DNA of 64,000 nt from the NCBI RefSeq assembly GCF_007341385.1, contig NZ_VJYD01000014.1:62001-126000 (forward strand), read 5' to 3'. This document shows positions 1-7,845 of this stretch, one piece after another. The stretch's first letter is position 1; the number at the start of each line of letters is the position of its first letter. Both the position numbers and the translations under genes were made by a program. Origin of the DNA: Flavobacterium daemonense (GTDB taxonomy: Bacteria > Bacteroidota > Bacteroidia > Flavobacteriales > Flavobacteriaceae). The notes under the pieces are model-generated. The model saw only the letters and a program-made list of their open reading frames with translations. It did no database searches and was not told the DNA's origin.

Positions 1-507
1 ATAAACGGGGTATTTTGCAATATGATCGTAATCATCAGGAACTTTTACATTTTCTGGAAGGTCTCCAAAAATTTTGAATTTTGCACTTGAAAACTTTACC
101 GCCAAACGTCCCGATGACGAATTCTGATCGACATTGATTACAACATCATAGTTTTGTTTTTTAATCAATGTCCACACTTTCAAATATTTGATTAATTCGT
201 TGAAAGGCTTTTTAGGCAAGCTTATTATTTTATCGATGCTTTTGTAGTTTTCAAAAACAATTGGAGCTAGTCCGCCTTTAACAAATAAATCAATTTTACA
301 ATTAGGAAATGTTTCTGTGACTTCCTGAATGAGTGGCGAAATTAAAAGCAAGTTTCCAAGTCTTTTATTGGGTCTGGAAATAAGCACTTTTTTGATTTCG
401 TTTTTGTCAATTTGCCCGCTCTTCTGCATATCAGAACGGCCAATATTTTTGGTTAAACTACGCATTATATTGCGCCTGAATCCGTTAACCTTTTTTAAGT
501 TACTCAT
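1..507 (-). CDS. Glycosyltransferase family 9 (ADP-heptose:LPS heptosyltransferase-like), partial
   Basis: This is the first 169 codons of a gene that runs off the left edge of the window, so the C-terminal half is missing. The translation begins MSNLKKVNGFRR. After a basic leader it has the GT9 first Rossmann strand and loop (VLISRPNKRLGNLLLISP), followed by a stretch like the FPNCKIDLFVKGG region of lipopolysaccharide heptosyltransferases. GT9 enzymes transfer a heptose from a nucleotide-activated donor to lipopolysaccharide on the cytoplasmic face of the inner membrane. The sugar cannot be told from this half. An in-frame ATG three codons upstream of an immediate stop was rejected, which leaves the ATG at 507. 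The gene stands alone in the window; its other neighbours lie outside. Confidence 0.8.
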   Translation of the reverse strand, partial: MSNLKKVNGFRRNIMRSLTKNIGRSDMQKSGQIDKNEIKKVLISRPNKRLGNLLLISPLIQEVTETFPNCKIDLFVKGGLAPIVFENYKSIDKIISLPKKPFNELIKYLKVWTLIKKQNYDVVINVDQNSSSGRLAVKFSSAKFKIFGDLPENVKVPDDYDHIAKYPVY

Positions 508-757
508 TCATTTTTGTTTTTAGAATTAAAAAAGTTTTTACTTTATTTAATTTGAAAGTGGTATTAAACAAATCAAATATAAGTTAAATATTCCTTAAAT
601 ATAAATTCTTTGAATAAGTAAATATTACAATATTGTAAATAAATTTAACAAAATTCACACCCTTTATCTTAAAAAACGCCGAAAATACAATGATTCTATC
701 GCTTTTTTTTGAATTATATACGGGTGCTTAAAATGAATAGACGAAACGCTATTTATG

Positions 758-1552
758 CTAGACGTTTATGGTAACAACATAACCTTCGGAACCGCGAACG
801 TTAAAAACAGTTCCGTTTTCGAACAAGAGATATTGTCCTTTGATTCCAACAAGTTTACCTTGAAATGAAGGTGTTTTATCTAAATTCAAACTGTTGATTT
901 TTGCAGGATAACTTAAAACCGGATAATTTAATTCGTAAACATCGTTTTTCTGACTATAAAAATAGTCTTTGACCTCAGCAGGAATTAAGCTTTCAACTTT
1001 TGATTTTTCAAATATCAAATCACAAGATTCTGTTGTGCACTGAAGCATTTTTCTCCAGTTGGTTTTATCTGTATAATGATCTTTTAGTGCAACCTCGGTA
1101 ATTCCGGCTAAATATCGGTTTGGAACCTCAACGATAGAAATTGCCTGAGTTGCGCCCTGGTCAATCCATCTTGTTGGAACTTGAGTTTTTCTTGTCACTC
1201 CTACTTTTACTTCCGTCGAAAAAGCCAAATAAACAATATGTGGTTGTAATTGCACTTGAGACTCGTATTCTAAATCGCGGTCTGCAATTCCTAAATGCGC
1301 CGTACTCAATTCTGGCCGCATAATCCAATCGCCAACTGCAGCGCTTGAATAAAAACAATCGTAACAAAAACCTTGTCGGTATATTTTTTTCTTTTTGCCA
1401 CAATTCAAGCATTGAAAACCAGCAAAATTTATCTCAATCTCTTTATTCAATAATTGGTTCATACTTAAGAAACTATCTTCGAAAACCAAATAATATTGAA
1501 TTGGATTTCCCATTTCTGTCTGCATTTTTGTTAGTACGCCTTGATAAGTCAT
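758..1552 (-). CDS. DUF2797 family zinc-ribbon protein
   Basis: This 264-residue protein matches the DUF2797 family in length and layout. The N-terminal third carries a four-cysteine zinc ribbon (CLNC at 48-51 and CYDC at 63-66). The middle has the segment VYLAFSTEVKVGVTR, which recalls the GIY-YIG nuclease core seen in proteins linked to this family. The function of DUF2797 is not established. The zinc ribbon and the nuclease-like segment suggest a role with nucleic acid, which is inference. The gene is monocistronic and divergent from the GH3 gene. I am confident of the family from overall pattern, not of the activity. Confidence 0.8.
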   Translation of the reverse strand: MTYQGVLTKMQTEMGNPIQYYLVFEDSFLSMNQLLNKEIEINFAGFQCLNCGKKKKIYRQGFCYDCFYSSAAVGDWIMRPELSTAHLGIADRDLEYESQVQLQPHIVYLAFSTEVKVGVTRKTQVPTRWIDQGATQAISIVEVPNRYLAGITEVALKDHYTDKTNWRKMLQCTTESCDLIFEKSKVESLIPAEVKDYFYSQKNDVYELNYPVLSYPAKINSLNLDKTPSFQGKLVGIKGQYLLFENGTVFNVRGSEGYVVTINV

Positions 1553-1674
1553 TGTATTTTTGATTGAAGATTTCTTGATTTCGTTTTGCTTCTCTGAGTT
1601 TTAAATTTGTGCTAAAATTCAATTTAATTAGAATCTTTACGCAAAATAGAGTGGTTTTTTTTACAAAAAAATAC

Positions 1675-1682
1675 TATTTTTG
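1675..1682 (+). promoter_or_regulatory. Candidate Bacteroidetes -7 element upstream of the GH3 gene
   Basis: TATTTTTG fits TAnnTTTG. It lies about 120 bases before the GH3 start and has no clear TTG at the -33 spacing, so support is weak. Confidence 0.3.
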
Positions 1683-1800
1683 ATAAGATGACAAAGTTAA
1701 TGTTTGTCTGTTGATATTCAAATTTTAAATTTCTTGATTTTGCGGAAAAGGCAAGATCGAAAATCTAAAATAAGCAATCTAAAAAATCTAAAATTCACTC

Positions 1801-3309
1801 ATGCCTGTATCTATCATCAACTCTTTCGCATCTTGGGTCCTTAAACAGAGGATACACCAAATAGAACTTTTTCTAAAATATCCGAGTGAAGTCCAAGAAG
1901 AACTGTTGCATAATTTATTGGCTGCATCAGAAAATACGATAGTGGGTAAAAAGTATGATTTCGAATCGATAAATTCATACAAGACGTTTACAGAAAGAGT
2001 TCCGATTTCAACGTACGAAGAGTTACAGCCCTTAATTGAACGCACGCGACAAGGCGAACAAAACGTTTTTTGGGAAACTCCTATAAAATGGTTTGCCAAA
2101 TCGAGCGGTACTACCAATGCTAAAAGCAAATTTATTCCGGTAAGCAACGAAGCGCTAGAAGATTGCCATTATAAGGGAAGCAAGGATTTATTATGTCTTT
2201 ACTTGAACAACAATGAAGATTCAGAATTGTTTTTAGGAAAAAGTCTTCGCTTAGGCGGAAGTTCTCAAATTTATGAAAACAACAATACTTTCTTTGGTGA
2301 TTTATCGGCAATTTTAATTGAAAACATGCCAATTTGGGCAGAATTCAGCAGTACGCCGAGTAGCAAAACGTCGCTTATGAGTGAATGGGAAAGTAAAATT
2401 GCTGCAATTATAAATGAAACTAAAAACGAAAATGTGACTAGTTTTGCTGGTGTTCCGTCGTGGATGCTGGTTTTAATGAATAAGGTTTTAGAGAATACTG
2501 GCAATCAACATTTATTGGAACTTTGGCCAAATCTTGAAGTCTATTTTCACGGAGGCGTAAGTTTCTCTCCTTATAAAGAGCAATACAAGAAAATTTTGCC
2601 AAGTTCAGATTTTAAATACTACGAAATTTACAATGCTTCTGAAGGATTTTTTGCCATTCAGGATTTGAATTATTCCAGCGATTTATTGCTGATGCTGGAT
2701 TATGGAATTTTCTACGAATTTATTCCGATGGATACTTTTGGAACTCCAAATCAAAAAGCAATTCGTTTGGCTGATGTTGAACTGAATAAAAACTACGCAA
2801 TTGTTATTACGACAAATTCTGGTTTGTGGCGTTATTTGATTGGCGACACCGTTCGTTTTACCTCTTTAAATCCGTACAGAATTAGAGTTACAGGAAGAAC
2901 AAAACATCATATTAATGTTTTTGGCGAAGAATTAATGGTCGAAAACACTGATCAGGCAATTGCAAAAGCGTGTCAGGTTACCCAAACCGAAGTAATCGAT
3001 TATACTGTTGCCCCTATTTTTATGCATGACAAAGAAAAAGGCGCCCATGAATGGATGATCGAATTCAAGAAAAAACCGGCTGATGTTGGTCTTTTCCAAA
3101 AAGTATTGGACGAAACTCTACAAACTTTAAACTCTGATTACGAAGCGAAACGTTACAATAATATGACTTTAAATCCGCTAGTGATTAATGTCGCTCGCGA
3201 GAATTTATTTTATGATTGGTTGAAGGAAAGAGATAAACTTGGTGGTCAGCATAAGATTCCGAGACTTTCTAACCAGAGGGATTATTTGGAACAGTTGAAG
3301 GAGATGTAG
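1801..3309 (+). CDS. GH3-family acyl-adenylate/amide synthetase-like protein
   Basis: The 502-residue product has the length and motifs of the GH3 family, named after plant auxin-responsive acyl-acid amido synthetases. These belong to the adenylate-forming superfamily. The nucleotide-binding loop SSGTT is at residues 101-105 in the context WFAKSSGTTN. A later block GLWRYLIGDTVRF and the segment VTGRTKHHINVFGEEL match the conserved hinge region of the family. Plant members join an amino acid to an acyl hormone. The substrate of the bacterial members is unknown, so none is assigned. The gene is alone, with an inverted-repeat region between it and the convergent serB gene. The ATG at 1801 is the natural family start. 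Confidence 0.85.
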   Translation: MPVSIINSFASWVLKQRIHQIELFLKYPSEVQEELLHNLLAASENTIVGKKYDFESINSYKTFTERVPISTYEELQPLIERTRQGEQNVFWETPIKWFAKSSGTTNAKSKFIPVSNEALEDCHYKGSKDLLCLYLNNNEDSELFLGKSLRLGGSSQIYENNNTFFGDLSAILIENMPIWAEFSSTPSSKTSLMSEWESKIAAIINETKNENVTSFAGVPSWMLVLMNKVLENTGNQHLLELWPNLEVYFHGGVSFSPYKEQYKKILPSSDFKYYEIYNASEGFFAIQDLNYSSDLLLMLDYGIFYEFIPMDTFGTPNQKAIRLADVELNKNYAIVITTNSGLWRYLIGDTVRFTSLNPYRIRVTGRTKHHINVFGEELMVENTDQAIAKACQVTQTEVIDYTVAPIFMHDKEKGAHEWMIEFKKKPADVGLFQKVLDETLQTLNSDYEAKRYNNMTLNPLVINVARENLFYDWLKERDKLGGQHKIPRLSNQRDYLEQLKEM

Positions 3310-3369
3310 GATTTTTGTTTGCCACGAATTTCACGAATTAGCACGAATTAAGTTTTAAACTTTTAGTTT

Positions 3370-3480
3370 GTCATTTCGACCGAAGGGAGAAATCGCACAA
3401 GAAATTCCATGTAGAATGTTGCCAATCTTTGTCGAGTTTCTTGTGTGATTTCTCTCCCGAAGCCTCGGGATCGAAATGAC
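3370..3480. repeat. Imperfect inverted repeat, REP-like
   Basis: The ends GTCATTTCGACCGAAGGGAG and the reverse complement of CCGAAGCCTCGGGATCGAAATGAC face each other, with further pairing inside (AATCGCACAAGAAA against TTTCTTGTGTGATT). It lies between the convergent GH3 and serB genes. This type of palindromic intergenic element occurs in many copies in Flavobacterium genomes, as I recall. It could act as a bidirectional terminator or mRNA stabiliser. Confidence 0.7.
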
Positions 3481-3490
3481 AAAAATGCGT

Positions 3491-3553
3491 TGTCATGAGC
3501 GAAGTCGAAGCCCTTTTCGTTGTGAAAGCCCTTCGACTTCGCTCAGGGTGACA
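3491..3553. repeat. Inverted repeat, REP-like (GAGCGAAGTCGAAG type)
   Basis: TGTCATGAGCGAAGTCGAAG at the left pairs with CTTCGACTTCGCTCAGGGTGACA at the right, with a short loop. It sits 17 bases after the previous repeat and just before the end of serB. The two elements are different sequences placed in tandem between convergent genes. Confidence 0.7.
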
Positions 3554-3559
3554 ATAGTT

Positions 3560-4789
3560 TTACATCATATCAATATATCGATCGTGATATCCTAAAAGAT
3601 ATAAAACGCCATCAAGACCTAAACTTGAAATTGACGTTGAAGCGCTTTCTTTTACTTTTGGTTTTGCATGGAAAGCGATTCCTAAGCCGGCTAAATTTAG
3701 CATTGGCAAATCGTTTGCACCGTCACCAACTGCAATGGTTTGGTTGATGTGAATCCCTTCTTTTTCTGCAATTGCTTTTAGGTATTCGGCTTTCTTTTGT
3801 CCATCTACGATATCGCCTAAATATTTACCCGTTAGTTTTCCATCTTTGATTTCTAGCTGATTAGCATGGACATAATCGATTCCGAGTTCTTTTTGAAGAT
3901 AATCTCCGAAATAAGTGAAACCTCCAGAAAGAATTGCTGTTTTGTATCCGTAATATTTCAACGCTTTCATTAAACGGTGGGCACCTTGTGTAATTGGCAA
4001 ATTGATGGCAACTTTTTGAAGTACCTCTTCGCTTAAACCTTCAAGCAAAGCCATACGTTTTTTGAAACTTTCATTGAAATCAATTTCGCCGTTCATAGCC
4101 GATTCTGTGATGGCTCTAACCTGCGGGCCTACTCCATTAAGTTCCGCTAACTCGTCGATAACTTCTGTTTGGATCAAAGTCGAATCCATATCGAAGCAAA
4201 CCAAACGGCGGTTTCTTCTGTAGATATTATCTTCTTGGAATGAAATATCGACATTTAAAGTTCGTGAAATTTCCATAAAACTTGCCGTCATGACAATTTT
4301 ATTTACAATTTCGCCCGTTACAGATAATTGAATACAAGAACGTGGATATTCTTCTTTTTCAACAATAGAAGTTCTGCCTGTTAATCGTATAATGGAATCA
4401 ATATTCAGGTTTTGATCTGACATTATTTTTGTGACGGCTGCCAATTGAGAAGCTGCCAGTTTTTCGCCTAAAATATTGATAATGTAGCGTTGTTTTGATT
4501 GTGATTTTACCCATGTTTCGTAATCTTCTATAGAAATTGGAATAAATTTTACTTTAATTTCCAGTTCGTAAGCTTTGAACAACAAGTCTTTTAAAACGGG
4601 TGCCGAAGAAGAACCGGCAGCAATTTCGAACAAAATCCCCAAAGAAAGTGTATCGTGAATATCGGCTTGGCCAATATCTAAAATATTAGCATCATAAGCC
4701 GCCAATACGGCGGTCAAACCTGCCGTAACCCCTATTTTATCGTGTCCTGAAACTTTTAATAAAATAATTTCTTTATCCTCTATCGCCAT
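3560..4789 (-). CDS. serB: Phosphoserine phosphatase with two ACT domains
   Basis: The 409-residue protein catalyses the last step of serine synthesis, hydrolysing O-phosphoserine. Residues 1 to about 170 are two ACT-type regulatory domains (KVSGHDKIGVTAGLTAVL at the start). The HAD phosphatase domain follows, with the nucleophile motif DMDST (D200, D202), the second motif AILSGGFTYF and the third GDGANDLPML. I chose the ATG at 4789, not an upstream in-frame start at 4912, because the added residues have no family match. That stretch also contains the terminator hairpin at 4872-4898. Bacterial SerB often has one ACT-like region, and the double-ACT form is known in several phyla. The gene is alone. 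Confidence 0.92.
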   Translation of the reverse strand: MAIEDKEIILLKVSGHDKIGVTAGLTAVLAAYDANILDIGQADIHDTLSLGILFEIAAGSSSAPVLKDLLFKAYELEIKVKFIPISIEDYETWVKSQSKQRYIINILGEKLAASQLAAVTKIMSDQNLNIDSIIRLTGRTSIVEKEEYPRSCIQLSVTGEIVNKIVMTASFMEISRTLNVDISFQEDNIYRRNRRLVCFDMDSTLIQTEVIDELAELNGVGPQVRAITESAMNGEIDFNESFKKRMALLEGLSEEVLQKVAINLPITQGAHRLMKALKYYGYKTAILSGGFTYFGDYLQKELGIDYVHANQLEIKDGKLTGKYLGDIVDGQKKAEYLKAIAEKEGIHINQTIAVGDGANDLPMLNLAGLGIAFHAKPKVKESASTSISSLGLDGVLYLLGYHDRYIDMM

Positions 4790-4871
4790 TTTTTCTTTAT
4801 TGATTTTGAAGCGACAAAAATCGGCAATCTCTCGTTGATAAAAAAGAATAATCTTTGTTTTTTTTGCAAAC

Positions 4872-4898
4872 AAAAAGCGCATATTCATGCGCTTTTTT
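4872..4898 (-). terminator. Rho-independent terminator (works on either strand)
   Basis: An 11-base stem (AAAAAGCGCAT and ATGCGCTTTTT) around a 4-base loop, with A- and T-tracts on either side. It follows the VOC gene ending at 4951 on the minus strand and precedes serB. Confidence 0.8.
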
Positions 4899-4950
4899 AA
4901 GTAATTTAACAAATATGTTCCGCTATTACAATAACTTAACTTTTGTATTC

Positions 4951-5385
4951 TTACGCTGGAGGATTTTCATCAAAGTTTACCATCCAGTTTACCCCGAATT
5001 TGTCTTTAAACATTCCGAAATAAGCACCCCAAAAAGTTTTGTTCATAGGCATTTCGACTTTTCCGCCAGCCGAAAGTCCGTTGAAAATTCTATCTGCTTC
5101 TTCAGTGCTTTCTGTGTTGATTGAAATAGAGAAATTATCTCCAAACCCTACATCTCCGAATTTTGGGTGTGTATCGCTTCCCATCAAAACTGTATTTCCA
5201 ATTGGAAGTGAAACGTGCATAATTCTATTTGCGTCTGCTTCAGAAAGCGGCGCGCTGCCTTCTTCTGCAGGAGCATCTTTAAATTTTCCGATATATGGAA
5301 ATTCTCCACCAAAAACTGATTTGTAAAACTGGAATGCTTCTTCGCAAGTTCCGTTAAACAGTAAATAAGGATTAATTGCTGCCAT
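4951..5385 (-). CDS. VOC family protein, PhnB/3-demethylubiquinone methyltransferase-like
   Basis: This 144-residue protein has the vicinal-oxygen-chelate fold of the PhnB-like group. The N-terminus NPYLLFNGTCEEAFQFY and the later TEEADRIFNGLSAGGKVEMP, followed by WGAYFGMFKDKFGVNW, are typical. Proteins of this group are small soluble dimers. Despite old database names they are usually not methyltransferases, and the substrate is unknown. It is the last gene of a six-gene array of VOC and SRPBCC genes read on the minus strand, and the terminator at 4872 follows it. The gap to the next gene upstream is 45 bases. Confidence 0.82.
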   Translation of the reverse strand: MAAINPYLLFNGTCEEAFQFYKSVFGGEFPYIGKFKDAPAEEGSAPLSEADANRIMHVSLPIGNTVLMGSDTHPKFGDVGFGDNFSISINTESTEEADRIFNGLSAGGKVEMPMNKTFWGAYFGMFKDKFGVNWMVNFDENPPA

Positions 5386-5430
5386 GATTTTATTTTATTA
5401 ATTGTTAATTATAAATTTCTTGTATTTGTT

Positions 5431-5871
5431 TTAATTTTCTTCTGATAATTGTTTTACTACTTCGAGCCCTTTAGGAAAAACACCTTTGAAATAATCAACA
5501 TATTTCTCAACTGAATCAGTATGAGCGATCAAATCTGTAAATTCATCATCTTGAATTAATCGATACGTTTCCATTGCACCGCTCCATTTTTTTATCTCTT
5601 CTGTAAGAGGCTGTTCCTTAAAATCTTTTATTTCACCTAAATGCTTAAAGGCCATATATTCGTTCGGAATTTTCGTTTCAATTACACTATACATTCCTTC
5701 TCCGTTTGGTGACATAAAATGCACTTTATCACCTTCATTCCAGTCGGTTATGGTATAAGATCCTTCACAAAAAACACTTGTCCATTTTCTATACGTTTCA
5801 TCTTCCCATAAAACATCCCAAACCTTTTGCGCTGGGGCTTTAATTCTGATTTTAAATTCTAATGTTTCCAT
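5431..5871 (-). CDS. SRPBCC (AHSA1/START-like) domain protein
   Basis: The 146-residue protein has the helix-grip fold pattern of the AHSA1 family. It opens with a beta strand and the signature IKAPAQKVWDVLWEDETYRKW, and a C-terminal amphipathic helix ends the domain. Such proteins form a deep hydrophobic pocket that binds a lipid-like or aromatic ligand. The ligand is unknown. Only two bases separate it from the VOC gene upstream (stop near 5874), so the two are surely co-transcribed. It is more divergent from the other two SRPBCC genes here than they are from each other. Confidence 0.8.
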   Translation of the reverse strand: METLEFKIRIKAPAQKVWDVLWEDETYRKWTSVFCEGSYTITDWNEGDKVHFMSPNGEGMYSVIETKIPNEYMAFKHLGEIKDFKEQPLTEEIKKWSGAMETYRLIQDDEFTDLIAHTDSVEKYVDYFKGVFPKGLEVVKQLSEEN

Positions 5872-5873
5872 GA

Positions 5874-6281
5874 TTACGACAATTTACTAAAATCCATGAA
5901 CAAAACGTTCCAGCGGTGTCCATCTAAATCTGCAAATCCGCAGCCGTACATCCAGCCTTGGCTTTCTGCAGGTGGCGCAAAAACAGTTCCGCCGGCTTCT
6001 TTGACTTTTTCTGCCAATTCGTTTACTTCTTCTCTGCTTTCTGCATCGATCGAAATCAAAACTTCTGAACCAGAGTTGGTGTCAATAATAGCATTTTGAG
6101 AAAAACTAGAAAACAGCGATTCTTCAAAAAGCATTACAACAAAGTGTCCTTCACCCACAACCATGCACGTCGAACTTGGCGTATCATGCTGTTCATTAAA
6201 CGAAAAACCAATTTTCCAGAAAAAATCTTTCGCTTTTGCTACATCCTTTACAGGAAGATTCAACCATATTTGTTTTGTCAT
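5874..6281 (-). CDS. VOC family protein (glyoxalase/extradiol-dioxygenase fold)
   Basis: The 135-residue protein begins IWLNLPVKDVAKAKDFF, the usual first strand and helix of a VOC module, and ends with DLDGHRWNVLFMD. It is a clear paralogue of the protein at 7295-7705, which shares the NLPVKDL start and the DLDGHHWEIFYMD end. In the paralogue an acidic residue occupies the position that often binds metal at the end of the last strand; here it is Asn. That may mean loss of a metal ligand, though only a structure or alignment would tell. It lies directly upstream of an SRPBCC gene. Confidence 0.8.
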   Translation of the reverse strand: MTKQIWLNLPVKDVAKAKDFFWKIGFSFNEQHDTPSSTCMVVGEGHFVVMLFEESLFSSFSQNAIIDTNSGSEVLISIDAESREEVNELAEKVKEAGGTVFAPPAESQGWMYGCGFADLDGHRWNVLFMDFSKLS

Positions 6282-6410
6282 TTTTAGTTTTTTTTTGTTT
6301 TTTGTTAGATAATTATTCTTTTTTTAAACCATATAAGTGATATAAGTTATTTAAGTTAATTGACTTTGAACCTCTGCGATTTTGCAACTTTGAACCTCAA
6401 CAAAAAGCAA

Positions 6411-6815
6411 TTAATTGTTTTCGGCGTAATTTTTAAAATTATCCAAAATTGCCTGCCATCCTCCACGTTGCATTTCTTCCGGATTTACTGTTTCTGGATC
6501 AAAACTTTCTATAATCTGAACGCCTTCAGGAACTTCTTTAAAGATAATTTCAGCTTTTCTTCCATCACCCATTGTATAGTTGATCGCTTCATTTTGTTTC
6601 ACCAAAGTATATTCGCCCCAAAAATCAAAACTCATACTGCCATCTTTCGCCGCCATAGTGGTCGAAAATTTCCCGCCTTCTTTTAAATCATTTTCTGCTC
6701 GTGGTGCATGCCATTCTGGAGATGCAAAAGCCCATTTTGTAATGTGTTCAGGTTTGTTCCAAAATTCCCAAACTTTGTTTATTGTATTCTTGATTGTTGT
6801 TTGTACTGTGATCAT
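6411..6815 (-). CDS. SRPBCC (AHSA1) domain protein, tandem copy 1
   Basis: This 134-residue protein of the AHSA1 type starts MITVQTTIKNTINKVWEFW. It shares its start, the AENDLKEGGKF block and its length with the next gene upstream (6867-7271), which marks the two as a tandem duplication. The fold binds hydrophobic ligands; no catalytic residue can be named. Its 3' flank (6282-6410) contains only T-rich sequence before the VOC gene. Context suggests a shared operon with the neighbouring VOC genes. Confidence 0.8.
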   Translation of the reverse strand: MITVQTTIKNTINKVWEFWNKPEHITKWAFASPEWHAPRAENDLKEGGKFSTTMAAKDGSMSFDFWGEYTLVKQNEAINYTMGDGRKAEIIFKEVPEGVQIIESFDPETVNPEEMQRGGWQAILDNFKNYAENN

Positions 6816-6866
6816 TATTTATAAGATTATTTTTTATGAATTTACCTTTTCAACTTGAAATAAGGT

Positions 6867-7271
6867 TTAATTATTTTCGACGTACGCTTTAAAATTATCA
6901 ATAACAGTTTGACACCATTCTTTCTGCATACTTTCTGAGTCTTCTTTTGTCGGTTCAAAAACTTCGATGATTTTTACTTTATTATCTGTTTTTTCAAAAT
7001 GAACACTTCCTATTCTGTTATCATTAAGTTTGTATTCAATTAAGGAAAGACTTTCGATTTTTGTATAAATCCCGTCAAAATCGAAACTTGCATTTCCATC
7101 TTTTTGAGCCATTTTGTACTTAAATTTCCCCCCAACTCTCAAATCATTCTCGGCATTTTGCGTGTACCAATTATCTATAGCGGTATTCCAGTTTTGAATA
7201 TGTTCTGGCAAAGTCCAAAATTCCCAGACTTTATCAATTGATGCTTCTATTGTATTTTGGACAGTAATCAT
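6867..7271 (-). CDS. SRPBCC (AHSA1) domain protein, tandem copy 2
   Basis: The 134-residue protein is a paralogue of the 6411-6815 product: the same length, the same start (MITVQNTIEASIDKVWEFW) and the same middle block (AENDLRVGGKFKYKMAQKDG). Divergence is greater in the second half. It is 23 bases from the VOC gene upstream. Like the other copies it should form a hydrophobic ligand pocket in the cytoplasm. No signal peptide is visible. Function unknown. Confidence 0.8.
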   Translation of the reverse strand: MITVQNTIEASIDKVWEFWTLPEHIQNWNTAIDNWYTQNAENDLRVGGKFKYKMAQKDGNASFDFDGIYTKIESLSLIEYKLNDNRIGSVHFEKTDNKVKIIEVFEPTKEDSESMQKEWCQTVIDNFKAYVENN

Positions 7272-7294
7272 ATTTTAGATATTTAATTAAAAAA

Positions 7295-7705
7295 TTATCC
7301 CATTTGCGGAATCTGAGCTTCATCCATATAAAATATCTCCCAATGATGTCCGTCTAAATCCAAAAAAGTTCTTTGATACATCCAACCATAATCTTTTGCC
7401 GGAACATAATCCACTCCACCTACTTTAATAGCTTTTTCTATCATTTCATCTACTTGTTTACGAGAGTCCAGAGAAATTGAAATAAGCACTTCGCTAGTGG
7501 TAGTCGCATCACAAATTTGCTTCTTGGTAAATGTTTGATAAAACTCTTCTACCAAAAGCATCACAAATATATTTTCGTCAATTACTATACAAGCTGCCTT
7601 ATCATTTGTAAATTTTGGATTGGTCGAAAAACCTAAACCATTATAAAAAGACACCGCTTTATTTAAATCTTTTACAGGAAGATTTAAGAAGATTTTTGTT
7701 TTCAT
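7295..7705 (-). CDS. VOC family protein, first gene of the array
   Basis: The 136-residue VOC protein begins IFLNLPVKDLNKAVSFYNGLGF and ends with DLDGHHWEIFYMD, which keeps a Glu where VOC metal enzymes often have a ligand. It is the first gene of the minus-strand VOC/SRPBCC array. The 140-base region upstream is shared with the divergent GlxA-type regulator, which therefore is a plausible regulator of the array. Many VOC proteins act in antibiotic resistance or glyoxal detoxification; no specific activity can be assigned. Confidence 0.8.
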   Translation of the reverse strand: MKTKIFLNLPVKDLNKAVSFYNGLGFSTNPKFTNDKAACIVIDENIFVMLLVEEFYQTFTKKQICDATTTSEVLISISLDSRKQVDEMIEKAIKVGGVDYVPAKDYGWMYQRTFLDLDGHHWEIFYMDEAQIPQMG

Positions 7706-7805
7706 CTTGATAAAATTACGAATTAATTAAAACAAATTTAATTTTTTAAGATTACTTAAAAATGCTAATAAAAGTCATTTTTAGGGTCATTTGAGACATT
7801 TTACT

Positions 7806-7813
7806 TACTTTTG
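7806..7813 (+). promoter_or_regulatory. -7 element of the GlxA-type regulator gene
   Basis: TACTTTTG fits TAnnTTTG and ends 32 bases before the ATG at 7846. No good TTG is seen at the -33 spacing. Its position supports the ATG over an in-frame TTG at 7819. Confidence 0.45.
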
Positions 7814-7845
7814 TAAGATTGCAAATCTTTCAAATACAACAAGTC

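Noticed and set aside
3370..3553. CRISPR-like repeats
   Set aside because: The units are different inverted repeats with no regular spacers, and no cas gene is present.
4790..4912. N-terminal extension of SerB
   Set aside because: The extra 41 residues have no family match and include the terminator hairpin at 4872-4898.
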